Origin: an uncultured Coriobacteriaceae bacterium
Lineage (GTDB): Bacteria; Actinomycetota; Coriobacteriia; Coriobacteriales; QAMH01
Length of the DNA stretch: 22,734 bases
Reading direction: 5' to 3'
Assembly (NCBI GenBank): GCA_900544245.1
Contig: UQUH01000025.1
Location: 1-22,734, forward strand
Below the pieces are notes generated by a model. That model was not told where the DNA came from. It saw only the letters and a program-made list of their open reading frames with translations, and made no database searches. The position numbers and the translations under genes were made by a program. Shown here piece after piece: positions 7,870-14,881 of this stretch; the stretch's first letter is position 1; the number at the start of each line of letters is the position of its first letter.

Positions 7870-7944
7870 TGCATCTTGATGCACGGCTTGGCAGGACGGC
7901 CTTTGTTTCGGTCGTCTGCCAGCAAAGCTTGCCAGCAAGGCAAG
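7869..7944 (+). promoter_or_regulatory. Cluster of three hairpins in the rpsR-rplI spacer
   Basis: Hairpin 1 is gtgcatc (7869-7875) with gatgcac (7878-7884). Hairpin 2 spans 7890-7920, with ggcag/ctgcc at its base and further pairs inside. Hairpin 3 is cttgcc (7928-7933) with ggcaag (7939-7944). The nonamer tgccagcaa is repeated at 7917-7925 and 7930-7938, so alternative foldings are possible. No T-run follows directly. A leader, processing site or attenuator for rplI is a plausible reading. The rest of the spacer to 8055 shows only the palindrome tacatatatgta at 8004-8015. Confidence 0.5.
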
Positions 7945-8055
7945 TCATGCAGCTTGGTCGCTGGCCATCGCTTTTGCAAGACCGGCTGCGAACGAGGCGC
8001 GTACATATATGTAAGCAGTCCTGCGCCATAGCGGGACATGGAGAAAGCTAGAGAC

Positions 8056-8610
8056 ATGAAAGTTATTTTGCTCAAGGAACTCAAGGGCCGCGGTGGCGAG
8101 GGTGACGTCGTCGACGTTGCCCAAGGCTACGCGGTGAATTACCTGCTTCCGCAGGGCATCGCAATCGAGGCCACCAAGGGCGAGCTCAAGCAGCTCGAGC
8201 AGCGTCGTCACAACATCGAGAAGCGCGAGCTTGCTCGCACCACCGACGCTAACGTTCTCAAGAACGCCCTCGATGGCAAGACCGTCAAGGTCTATGCCAG
8301 GGTCGGCGAGGAGGGGCAGCTCTTTGGCTCCATCACGACCGCCATGCTGGCTCAGGCGATTCTCGAGCAGCTCGGCGTCACGGTCGACCGCAAGAAGATT
8401 GACCTGGGCAAGGCTATCAAGACGGCCGGCAAGCACGAGTTCACCGTCTCGGTGTATCGTGACATCAAGGCCACGCTCGAGGTCAACGTCGTGAGCGATG
8501 ACGACTCGATCGAAATCGTCGAGACGATCGAGGAGCGTCTGGAAGACGAGCCCGAGCTTCCCGCCGGAGATGACGAGGCTCCTTCGGAAGCCACCGAGGA
8601 GACCGAGTAA
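8056..8610 (+). CDS. rplI: 50S ribosomal protein L9 with acidic C-terminal tail
   Basis: L9 binds 23S rRNA near the L1 stalk and helps maintain reading frame. The 184-residue protein has the canonical N-domain (MKVILLKELKGRGGEGDVVDVAQGYAVNYLLPQG), the long connecting helix and the C-domain (about 70-147). Typical L9 has about 150 residues. Here residues 148-184 form an extra tail rich in Glu and Asp. ATG 8056 gives the standard N-terminus; an in-frame ATG at 8038 would add six residues and is less likely. Its distance from rpsR suggests separate control. Confidence 0.96.
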   Translation: MKVILLKELKGRGGEGDVVDVAQGYAVNYLLPQGIAIEATKGELKQLEQRRHNIEKRELARTTDANVLKNALDGKTVKVYARVGEEGQLFGSITTAMLAQAILEQLGVTVDRKKIDLGKAIKTAGKHEFTVSVYRDIKATLEVNVVSDDDSIEIVETIEERLEDEPELPAGDDEAPSEATEETE

Positions 8611-8633
8611 CTTCACGGGCATATCGTCTGCCT

Positions 8634-8668
8634 AAAGGGGGTGGGTCATTGACCCGCCCCTTGCTTTT
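8634..8668 (+). terminator. Rho-independent terminator after rplI
   Basis: The arm aaagggggtgggtc pairs with gacccgcccctt across a short loop, with one bulge, and ttgctttt follows. It is 24 bases beyond the rplI stop and ahead of the HAD gene's ribosome site, so it should close the ribosomal operon. The nonamer ggcatatcg occurs on both sides (8618-8626 and 8673-8681). Confidence 0.8.
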
Positions 8669-8697
8669 CGTCGGCATATCGAACAGGAGGGGAGTTC

Positions 8698-9384
8698 ATG
8701 CAGGTCGGGATGCGAGATGTCGATGCCGTCATATTCGATTTCGATGGCACGCTTGCGGATTCCATGTGGGTTTGGGACGAGGTAGATCGCGCGTTTCTCG
8801 CCAAACGCGGCATTCCCTTTACCGATGAGTTTGGCGAAATGATTGCCGTTCTCGGGTTCGAGCTCGGGGCCGATTTCGCCATCGAACACTTTGGCTTGGA
8901 CGAGAGCCCCGAGAGCATCATCGAGGAATGGAAGTCGCTTGCCGAGGAGAGCTATGCGACGCACGTGATGCTCAAGCCGGGTGCGTTCGAGTACCTGCGC
9001 CATTGCAAGGAGCAGGGCATGCCTCTTGCAATCGCCACCTCCCTGCAGCGCCACCTCCTCGAACCGGCGCTCGCGAACAACGGCGTGCTCGATCTCTTCG
9101 ATGCCATCTGCGTATGCGACGAGCTGCAATGTGGCGGCAAGTCGAATCCGGGCGTATACCTCGAGGCGGCACGCCGGCTCGGTGTTCCCGCCGAACGATG
9201 CGCCATCTTCGAGGATGTCGCCACGGCAGCTCGATCGGCCAAGGAGACCGGTGCCTACGTCATCGGTGTCTACGATGAACACAAACAACAGGCAACAGAT
9301 GAGCTCAAGGCGATTGTCGACCATTTCATCATGGACTATGCCGATTTGCTCGACGTGACGTCGCATGCCCCGCATCATCGGTAA
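8698..9384 (+). CDS. HAD-superfamily phosphatase (subfamily IA, beta-phosphoglucomutase-like)
   Basis: This 228-residue cytoplasmic enzyme probably hydrolyses or moves a phosphate on a small sugar phosphate or nucleotide. Motif I is IFDFDGTLADS (nucleophile Asp14, acid/base Asp16). A cap domain follows. Motif II is the Ser/Thr of IATSLQ, motif III the Lys of KSNPGVYLEAA, and motif IV is FEDVATAARSAKETG. The layout matches subfamily IA proteins of the phosphoglucomutase-like branch. The start is set by aggagggga upstream. The substrate cannot be told from the sequence. A membrane-anchored protein gene follows 32 bases later. Confidence 0.85.
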   Translation: MQVGMRDVDAVIFDFDGTLADSMWVWDEVDRAFLAKRGIPFTDEFGEMIAVLGFELGADFAIEHFGLDESPESIIEEWKSLAEESYATHVMLKPGAFEYLRHCKEQGMPLAIATSLQRHLLEPALANNGVLDLFDAICVCDELQCGGKSNPGVYLEAARRLGVPAERCAIFEDVATAARSAKETGAYVIGVYDEHKQQATDELKAIVDHFIMDYADLLDVTSHAPHHR

Positions 9385-9416
9385 GGCAACCAGGCGAGGA
9401 AGACCGGAGGCGGATC

Positions 9417-10097
9417 ATGAAAGGCGCACACAGCATCAAGAAGCCCAGGCGTAAGGGCAAGGCCGTCGCCATCGTCATCTGCGTCGTCCTCGTGCTCGCT
9501 GCCGCGGGTGTCGCGGCGTACGCCGTTGCCACGGGATGGCTCGAGCTCCCGTTTGCCGCGACGGCTCCGGAATCCGTCCTCAAGTCGGATGATGCTTCGG
9601 AACTGGGCGAGGTGGCCGAGAGAGAATCGGCGGATTTGTCGGGAGCCGATGCTGCTGGCAATGGTTCCGCAGGTGACGCAGCGGATCTCCAGGTCTACAA
9701 GAACGCCCGCTTCGGTTATCAGGTCGATATCCCCGAGGGCTTCACGCTGGGTTCCGAGGCGGACGATGACGCCCGCATCACGCTCGTCAACAGCACGCTG
9801 CGCATGACGACAGACGCTTTCGGCTTTAACAATGTCGACCACTTGGATGCGGATGCGGTTCTTGCATCCATATGGAATGGCACCGAGGACAGCATCGCGC
9901 GCGCCGAGGGCAATCGTGTCATCATCTACCAATACGACGACGAGTACGAGTACTTCTACTGGGTCTACATCGGGTCGGGTTCCATCGACCAGATGGAGAT
10001 CCGATATCCCCTCCAGGATGACAATCGTGACGAACTCGAAGCCGCCCAATCGCTCATGCAGGGCTTTACGCCCGGTGATTTGAACGCCGCGCACTAG
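9417..10097 (+). CDS. Membrane-anchored extracytoplasmic protein of unknown function
   Basis: I do not recognise a family for this 226-residue protein. A basic N-terminus (KKPRRKGK) precedes one membrane segment (about residues 16-40). A low-complexity Ala/Ser/Asp/Glu region runs to about residue 92. A compact domain (93-226) begins VYKNARFGYQVDIPEGFTLG, a pattern common in small secreted domains that start with a Phe/Tyr-rich strand. The domain is acidic, with an unusual DDEYEYFYWVY stretch. The protein should sit on the outer face of the membrane as a single-pass anchor. The start follows ggaggcgg. It may be co-transcribed with the HAD gene. Confidence 0.7.
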   Translation: MKGAHSIKKPRRKGKAVAIVICVVLVLAAAGVAAYAVATGWLELPFAATAPESVLKSDDASELGEVAERESADLSGADAAGNGSAGDAADLQVYKNARFGYQVDIPEGFTLGSEADDDARITLVNSTLRMTTDAFGFNNVDHLDADAVLASIWNGTEDSIARAEGNRVIIYQYDDEYEYFYWVYIGSGSIDQMEIRYPLQDDNRDELEAAQSLMQGFTPGDLNAAH

Positions 10098-10116
10098 GTG
10101 GTTCCCCAACCTTTTC

Positions 10117-10145
10117 TTGACAGCACGCAGAAAGTGGTGTTTACT
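10117..10145 (+). promoter_or_regulatory. Promoter of the metal-transporting ATPase gene
   Basis: A perfect -35 box TTGACA (10117-10122) is followed after 17 bases by TTTACT (10140-10145), a fair -10 box. Transcription would start near 10152, immediately ahead of the repeated gtttgaat elements. This is among the best promoter matches in the window. Confidence 0.65.
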
Positions 10146-10154
10146 GCCTTATTA

Positions 10155-10180
10155 TCAAAAGCTCGTTTGAATGTTTGAAT
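10155..10180 (+). promoter_or_regulatory. Candidate metal-repressor operator
   Basis: TCAAA (10155-10159) and TTTGA (10166-10170) form an inverted repeat with a six-base centre. The octamer gtttgaat is then repeated in tandem at 10165-10172 and 10173-10180. The elements lie just downstream of the predicted start of transcription and resemble the TTTGAA-type half-sites of SmtB/CadC-family operators. Control by the ArsR-type protein encoded at 12352 is inferred. Confidence 0.5.
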
Positions 10181-10197
10181 GATTGGCGGAAGCGCAT

Positions 10198-12207
10198 ATG
10201 ATGCAAGAATCAACAGCATGCGGATGCGGTCATGGTCAAGATGCCTGCGACGCCCACAGGCAAACCCACGACGACGGTCATTGCCATTGCCATGACGGCA
10301 AAGGGGGTTGGGAGGTCTCCCTCGGGTTCATCGTCGTGGCCACCTGCATCTACGTCACCGGCCTTGTCGTCAACTTCGTCAATCCGCTCGGCATCATGGA
10401 CATCGTCTGGGTCAAGTACGCGATTTTCGTCATTCCCTATCTGATGGTGGGTTTGCCCGTTCTCGTCGGTGCCGCCAAGGGCATTGCGCGTCGCGAGCTC
10501 CTTGACGAGCAGTTCCTCATGGCGGTCGCCACCATCGCCGCCTTCGCCATCGGCGAAGCGGCTGAGGCCGTGGCCGTCATGCTCTTCTATCAGGTGGGCG
10601 AATGGTTCCAGGACCGGGCGGTCGACAATTCGCGCAAGTCGATTTCATCGCTCGTCAAGATCAAGGCAACCTATGCGAACGTCGAGGAGGCGGGCGCCAT
10701 CAAACGCGTCAATCCCGAGGACGTCAAGGTGGGCGATATCATCGTCATCACCGCGGGCGAGCGTGTTCCACTCGACGGCATCATCGTGAAGGGGGCAAGC
10801 GAGCTCGATACCTCCGCGCTCACGGGCGAGTCGATGCCGAGTTTCCTCGAGCCGGGGCAGGAGGTGCTCTCCGGCTTCGTCAACGGCACGAACACGCTGC
10901 ACGTGCGCGTGACGAGACCCTTCGAGGATTCCGCCGTCTCGCGCGTGCTCGACATGGTGAATAACGCTGCTTCCAAGAAGGCGCGGACCGAGGCGTTTGT
11001 CCGCCGTTTCGCCCGCATCTACACGCCCATCGTCGTGGGGGCAGCCGTTGCGCTCGCTGTCATTCCGCCGCTCGTGATTGGTCCCGCAAACGCGGCCATC
11101 TGGGCCGACTTCATCGAGCGCGCCTGCGTCTTTCTCGTCATCTCGTGTCCTTGCGCTCTCGTCATTTCGGTGCCCCTGAGCTTCTATTGCGGTATAGGCA
11201 GTCTCTCCCGTCGAGGCGTGCTCGCCAAGGGCGGCAACTACCTGGAGCAGCTCGCGCGCGTCAAGACCGTCGTCTTCGACAAGACCGGCACGCTCACGAA
11301 GGGCAAGTTCCGCGTCGAGACGATTGCGCCGGTAGAGGGCGTCACGCCCGAGCGTCTGCTGGGGTTAGCCGCTCACGTGGAGCAACGCTCGACGCATCCC
11401 ATCGCGCAATCGATTTGCGACGCTTACGCCGAGCGCCTCGGCATACCTCCGACCCTGAACCTGCCCGAGCATAGCGACGAGGTAATCGAGACGCCGGGGC
11501 ATGGTCTATGCGCCGAATGCGTGGAAGGCCACATCTGCGTCGGAAACGACAAGCTCATGGAGCGCGAGGGAGTCGTATGGACGGGCAAGGGGCAGCCCGG
11601 CACGATTATTCACGTTGCGCTTGACGGTGTCTACCAGGGGTATCTGGTGGTTTCCGGCGAGACAAAGCCCCAGGCACGCGAGACGATTGAAGGGCTCAAG
11701 GCCCTCGGCGTGCACGAGACGGTCATGCTCACGGGCGACAAGGAGCTCGTCGCCCAGCGTATCGCCTCCAGGCTCGGAATCGACCGCTTCTTCGCACAGC
11801 TGCTGCCGGGGGACAAGGTCGCCTGCGTCGAGGAGCTGCTCGCGCAGAAAGGCGGCGACTCCAAGGCGACGCTCGCGTTCGTGGGCGACGGCATCAACGA
11901 TGCCCCAGCACTCGCCCGTGCCGACGTCGGCATCGCCATGGGGGCGATGGGATCGGATGCGGCCATCGAGGCGGCCGATATCGTGCTCATGGACGACAAT
12001 CCGGCGCGCATCGCCGACGCCGTGAGACTATCGCGCAAGACGGTCACCAACGCACGTGAAAACGTGGTGCTCGCGATTGCCGTCAAGTTCGCGGTCTTCG
12101 TACTCGGCGCCTTGGGCATAGCCAACATGTGGATGGCCGTGTTTGCCGATACGGGTGTCGCCATGCTCTGCGTCCTCAACGCCATGCGCCTTCTGCGCGC
12201 AAAATGA
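10198..12207 (+). CDS. Heavy-metal (Zn/Cd/Pb-type) CPx P-type ATPase
   Basis: This 669-residue membrane pump uses ATP to expel soft divalent metals, most likely Zn, Cd or Pb by resemblance to ZntA/CadA. The CPC metal-site motif is at 317-319. The phosphorylated Asp361 lies in DKTGTLTKG, the HP locus at His400-Pro401 and GDGINDAP at 563-570. Instead of a GMxCxxC heavy-metal domain, the first 35 residues carry a cluster of Cys and His (CGCGHG, then HCHCHD). ATG 10198 is chosen over TTG 10183 because cggaag stands ahead; ATG 10201 is nearly equivalent. The stop codon TGA lies inside repeat copy D. The ArsR-type gene downstream probably encodes its regulator. Confidence 0.93.
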   Translation: MMQESTACGCGHGQDACDAHRQTHDDGHCHCHDGKGGWEVSLGFIVVATCIYVTGLVVNFVNPLGIMDIVWVKYAIFVIPYLMVGLPVLVGAAKGIARRELLDEQFLMAVATIAAFAIGEAAEAVAVMLFYQVGEWFQDRAVDNSRKSISSLVKIKATYANVEEAGAIKRVNPEDVKVGDIIVITAGERVPLDGIIVKGASELDTSALTGESMPSFLEPGQEVLSGFVNGTNTLHVRVTRPFEDSAVSRVLDMVNNAASKKARTEAFVRRFARIYTPIVVGAAVALAVIPPLVIGPANAAIWADFIERACVFLVISCPCALVISVPLSFYCGIGSLSRRGVLAKGGNYLEQLARVKTVVFDKTGTLTKGKFRVETIAPVEGVTPERLLGLAAHVEQRSTHPIAQSICDAYAERLGIPPTLNLPEHSDEVIETPGHGLCAECVEGHICVGNDKLMEREGVVWTGKGQPGTIIHVALDGVYQGYLVVSGETKPQARETIEGLKALGVHETVMLTGDKELVAQRIASRLGIDRFFAQLLPGDKVACVEELLAQKGGDSKATLAFVGDGINDAPALARADVGIAMGAMGSDAAIEAADIVLMDDNPARIADAVRLSRKTVTNARENVVLAIAVKFAVFVLGALGIANMWMAVFADTGVAMLCVLNAMRLLRAK

Positions 12208-12235
12208 GACAACGTCTCTGAGCAACTGTCTCATT
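12203..12235 (+). repeat. REP-like 33-base repeat unit (copy D) overlapping the ATPase stop
   Basis: This unit is nearly identical to copy A, with two changes in the centre and one at the last base. Its TGA at 12205-12207 is the stop codon of the ATPase. The outer arms atgagaca/tgtctcat can pair. Insertion of the repeat may have set the current C-terminus of the pump. Confidence 0.75.
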
Positions 12236-12239
12236 TCAT

Positions 12240-12265
12240 GTGCCAGGGGGCAGACCCCTTGGCAC
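12240..12265. repeat. GC-rich hairpin repeat of a second type
   Basis: The arms gtgccaggggg and ccccttggcac pair with one mismatch around a four-base loop. There is no T-run on either side, so it is not a clear terminator. Its placement directly beside copy D suggests a second family of intergenic palindromic repeats. I recall similar gtgccagggg/cccctggcac hairpins in other bacterial genomes, which is recollection and not a search result. Confidence 0.5.
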
Positions 12266-12351
12266 AGGGGTTTCCTCGCGCGAGATGACAAGCAACTCGT
12301 CCTCTCCCGTATCGGGTACAATGTCCGTATTCGATAACGGGGAGGCGTCCG

Positions 12352-12657
12352 ATGGCTGCCCAAGCGGCTGACAAGCAAAATGACGAGCTCATGACCGACC
12401 TGGCCGGCCTGTTCAAGATGTTCTCCGACCCTACGCGTGTGAAGATCCTCAACATCCTGCTGGAAGGCGAGAAGTGCGTGGGTGACGTCGCCGCGCAGAT
12501 GAACATGAGCACCGCCGCGGTGAGCCACCACCTGCGCATGCTGCGCCAGGGAAATCTCGTCACCGACCATCGACAAGGCAAAGAGGTCTTCTACGCGCTC
12601 GCCGACGATCACGTCACGTCGATTCTCTCGCTCGGTATGGAACACGTGACCGAGTAG
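12352..12657 (+). CDS. ArsR/SmtB-family zinc-type metal-responsive repressor
   Basis: This 101-residue dimeric winged-helix repressor should leave its operator when metal binds. The recognition region MSTAAVSHHLRMLRQGNLV is typical. The C-terminal helix carries Asp85-x-His87-x10-His98-x2-Glu101, exactly the alpha5 zinc-site pattern of SmtB and CzrA. The alpha3 region has only one Cys (KCVGDVA) where CadC/ArsR use CVCDL, so cadmium/lead-type sensing is less likely. The start follows ggggagg at 12339-12345. TACAAT at 12317-12322 may be its -10 box. It lies downstream of the pump it most likely controls. Confidence 0.92.
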   Translation: MAAQAADKQNDELMTDLAGLFKMFSDPTRVKILNILLEGEKCVGDVAAQMNMSTAAVSHHLRMLRQGNLVTDHRQGKEVFYALADDHVTSILSLGMEHVTE

Positions 12658-12681
12658 GGTCCGTACTTGCCGGAAGAGACC

Positions 12682-13893
12682 ATGGAACTCTCACGTCGTC
12701 GATTTCTCACAGCATGCGGGGCGCTTGCCGCAGCTGCCGCATGCTCCACGTCGCTTGCCGGATGCGCCAGGCGAGCCCCGCACAGATACGGCAGACGGGA
12801 CGTCGCACGTCTGATCGTCGGCGGAATGACCGTCGAGGAGAAAGCCGCGCAACTTTTCATCGTGACGCCCGAACAGCTCAGCGGCACCGGACTCGTTTTG
12901 CAGGTTGATGAGGTGTTTCGCGAGGGGCTGCAAAACAAGCCCGTGTGCGGCATCACGTACTTCGGGGGCAATGTCGAAAATGCCGGCCAAACCAAGGCGC
13001 TTCTCGCGGACACGCAGGCACAGGCACGTGAGCTCGGTGTCATGCCCCTGCTCCTCTGCGTCGACGAGGAGGGCGGCATGGTTCAGCGTATTGGCGGCAA
13101 ATCAGGATTCGATGCCCCCTTTATCGAAAGCGCATCGGATATCGGGGCGACCGGCGACGTATCCGTCGCGCGCGCAAGTGCTCGTAGTATCGCGATCACG
13201 TTGCACGAGCTCGGGTTCAACGTCGACTTCGCGCCTTCGTGCGATGTGGCGACAAGCGCGCGTAGCAACATGCGCTATCGCTCGTTTGGCGCCGAAGCGG
13301 CCCTTGTGGGGCGCATGGCGGCGGCGCAGATCGAGGTCTTCGGGGAAGAGGGCATCCTGTGCTGCGCCAAGCACTTTCCGGGTATCGGCGATCCCGAAGA
13401 CGACAGCCACGCCCTCTCGATTTACTCCGAAAAGACGCGCGAGCAACTTGACGAGCAGCTCGCCCCCTTCGTCGCCGCCATCGTGGCTGGCGTTCCGATG
13501 GTGATGGTGGGGCATCTCTCGTTGCCGCAAGTGACGGGCAGCGCAATACCCGCTTCGATTTCCCCGGATATCGTGCAGGGCATCTTGCGCGATGACATCG
13601 GCTATGACGGCGTCGTGGTCACCGACTCCCTTTCGATGGGCGCGCTACTCGAGTTTTGCGCGCCGGCTGATGTCGCCGTTGCCGCCATCGGGGCGGGATG
13701 CGACATCGCACTCATGCCGTCGGATTTCGCCGGCGCGTATGCGGGCTTGGTCGACGCCATCAACCAGGAGCGCATCCCCATGGAGCGCGTCGACCAATCG
13801 CTCGTGCGCATTCTGGCACTCAAGCTCGGGGCCATGCCGGAGCTGTTCGATGAGGAAATTCGAGAAGAACTCGCGAAATGTGACCATGCGTAA
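12682..13893 (+). CDS. Glycoside hydrolase family 3 (NagZ-like) lipoprotein with Tat-type signal
   Basis: This 403-residue exported protein is probably a beta-N-acetylhexosaminidase acting on wall fragments. The N-terminus has a twin-arginine motif SRRRFL (4-9) and then a lipobox LAGC (25-28), suggesting a folded protein sent through Tat and lipidated at Cys28. Family 3 motifs are KHFPG (230-234), DSH (241-243, the Asp-His pair used by NagZ-type enzymes) and VTDSLSMGA with the nucleophile Asp315. ATG 12682 gives the clean signal sequence; TTG 12667 in frame is a weaker choice. It begins 24 bases after the repressor stop, so co-transcription is possible although the functions differ. Confidence 0.88.
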   Translation: MELSRRRFLTACGALAAAAACSTSLAGCARRAPHRYGRRDVARLIVGGMTVEEKAAQLFIVTPEQLSGTGLVLQVDEVFREGLQNKPVCGITYFGGNVENAGQTKALLADTQAQARELGVMPLLLCVDEEGGMVQRIGGKSGFDAPFIESASDIGATGDVSVARASARSIAITLHELGFNVDFAPSCDVATSARSNMRYRSFGAEAALVGRMAAAQIEVFGEEGILCCAKHFPGIGDPEDDSHALSIYSEKTREQLDEQLAPFVAAIVAGVPMVMVGHLSLPQVTGSAIPASISPDIVQGILRDDIGYDGVVVTDSLSMGALLEFCAPADVAVAAIGAGCDIALMPSDFAGAYAGLVDAINQERIPMERVDQSLVRILALKLGAMPELFDEEIREELAKCDHA

Positions 13894-13901
13894 TCGTTCG
13901 C

Positions 13902-13914
13902 GCTATCATATAGC
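13902..13914. promoter_or_regulatory. Small palindrome ahead of the ferritin gene
   Basis: gctat-cat-atagc is an inverted repeat in the 52-base gap before the ferritin start, and TATCAT (13904-13909) could be a -10 box. No good -35 box is visible. An iron- or redox-responsive operator would fit, but nothing in the sequence proves it. Confidence 0.25.
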
Positions 13915-13945
13915 CCACGAACACCAAGACTGGAAAGGACGAATC

Positions 13946-14461
13946 ATGGATTCAAAGGTGTACGAACTTCTCAACGACCAGATTAACAAGGAGCTGTATT
14001 CGGCATATCTCTACCTCTCCTTTGCGGATTACTACGCGGACGAGGGTCTCGATGGCTACGAGAACTGGTATCTCATCCAGGCTGCCGAAGAGCGTGACCA
14101 TGCCCTTATCTTCCGCAAGTACCTGCTCGACAACGACTGCAAGGTCGAGCTCAAGGCAATCGACCAGCCGGACAAGACCTTCAAGAATCATCTCGAGCCG
14201 CTCGAAGCGGGTCTCGAGCACGAACGCTACGTCACGAGCCTCATCAACGACATCTACGCCGCCGCCAAGGAAGTCAACGACTTTCGCACGATGAAGTTCC
14301 TCGACTGGTTCATCGACGAGCAGCTCGAGGAGGAGGTAAACGCGACCGACATGGTCACGAAGATGAAGCTCTTCGGCTCGGACGCCAAATCGCTCTACGA
14401 GCTCGACCAGGAATACCTGGCCCGCACGTACAGCACGCCTTCTCCGCTTGCTGCGGAATAG
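13946..14461 (+). CDS. Ferritin (non-haem, FtnA-type)
   Basis: This 171-residue protein should form a 24-subunit iron-storage shell that oxidises Fe(II). Di-iron-centre residues are recognisable: Glu16 in NKELYSAY, Glu49 and His52 in EERDH, Glu91/Glu93 in LEHERYVT, and the acidic DEQLEEE segment on the fourth helix. There is no haem-binding Met typical of bacterioferritin that I can place. The start follows ggaaagga. A clear terminator stands 28 bases past the stop. It is the last host gene before the mobile element. Confidence 0.95.
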   Translation: MDSKVYELLNDQINKELYSAYLYLSFADYYADEGLDGYENWYLIQAAEERDHALIFRKYLLDNDCKVELKAIDQPDKTFKNHLEPLEAGLEHERYVTSLINDIYAAAKEVNDFRTMKFLDWFIDEQLEEEVNATDMVTKMKLFGSDAKSLYELDQEYLARTYSTPSPLAAE

Positions 14462-14488
14462 ACGCGCGCAGACATCACGAGTCAGTGG

Positions 14489-14515
14489 CGGACCGGCGTT
14501 GTGCCGGTCCGTTTT
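14489..14515 (+). terminator. Rho-independent terminator after ferritin
   Basis: The arms cggaccggc and gccggtccg (14489-14511) pair perfectly around gttgt and are followed by tttt. It closes the ferritin transcript. Bases 14516-14670 beyond it hold nothing I can identify. Confidence 0.85.
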
Positions 14516-14670
14516 CATGATGGTCATTCCCAGCACGCACGTTATGGCATTCATGTTCGCCAAAACGTGTGGAGCTTGTCGCCATGCCGCCTTCGCACCA
14601 CCTAGGAGCAATCGGCAGAGACTGCCGGGGAAAACTCGTATTGTTGTTCTGCAAGAGTGGACTTGTCCGA

Positions 14671-14704
14671 CAAAACAAAACGGGTCGGCGCGTGCGCCGA
14701 CCCG
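14671..14704 (-). terminator. Rho-independent terminator of the tRNA gene (minus strand)
   Basis: On the minus strand the arms cgggtcggcgc and gcgccgacccg (14681-14704) pair perfectly over 11 bases and are followed by gttttgtttt. It lies nine bases beyond the CCA end of the tRNA fragment, as expected for a tRNA terminator. Confidence 0.8.
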
Positions 14705-14712
14705 ATTTCTAA

Positions 14713-14745
14713 TGGTGGGGCATAAGGGATTCGAACCCCTGACGT
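14713..14745 (-). tRNA. 3' end of a tRNA gene only; attachment-site half
   Basis: Read on the minus strand, this is a T-arm with the loop ttcgaat, followed by an acceptor 3' strand atgcccc, a discriminator A and an encoded CCA. The matching 5' acceptor strand ggggcat and the D and anticodon arms are not found upstream on the minus strand. The tRNA identity therefore cannot be stated. A lone 3' half next to an integrase is the expected trace of integration into a tRNA gene. Because the missing 5' half belongs to the right, an intact tRNA should lie at the far end of the element. Confidence 0.8.
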
Positions 14746-14833
14746 TTTGTAAAACGAGGCTACCTGGGGAAACGTCAGAGACATGAGAATCGAATAATAC
14801 CCGCTCAAATCAGGTTTACGATACGTCAGGGGG
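14736..14833. other. Attachment-site arm region with three ACGTCAG-type motifs
   Basis: A motif close to aaacgtcaggg occurs on the minus strand at 14736-14750, overlapping the tRNA fragment. It recurs on the plus strand at 14769-14780 and 14819-14833. A small palindrome, cgttttgtaaaacg, lies at 14743-14756. Such repeated short motifs beside an integrase gene are candidates for recombinase or excisionase binding. Bases 14834-14881 show nothing further. Confidence 0.45.
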
Positions 14834-14881
14834 TCACGGAGACGGCACGAACGCTCACGAAACGCACACGCACACGCGTTC

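Noticed and set aside
12240..12265. Terminator of the ATPase gene
   Set aside because: There is no T-run on either side, so it was listed as a repeat hairpin instead.
14448..14786. Plus-strand open frame across the terminators and tRNA fragment
   Set aside because: It runs through two terminators and a tRNA end and has no protein character.
14713..14800. A complete tRNA gene
   Set aside because: The 5' acceptor strand ggggcat is not found on the minus strand within a plausible distance, and no anticodon arm can be folded.
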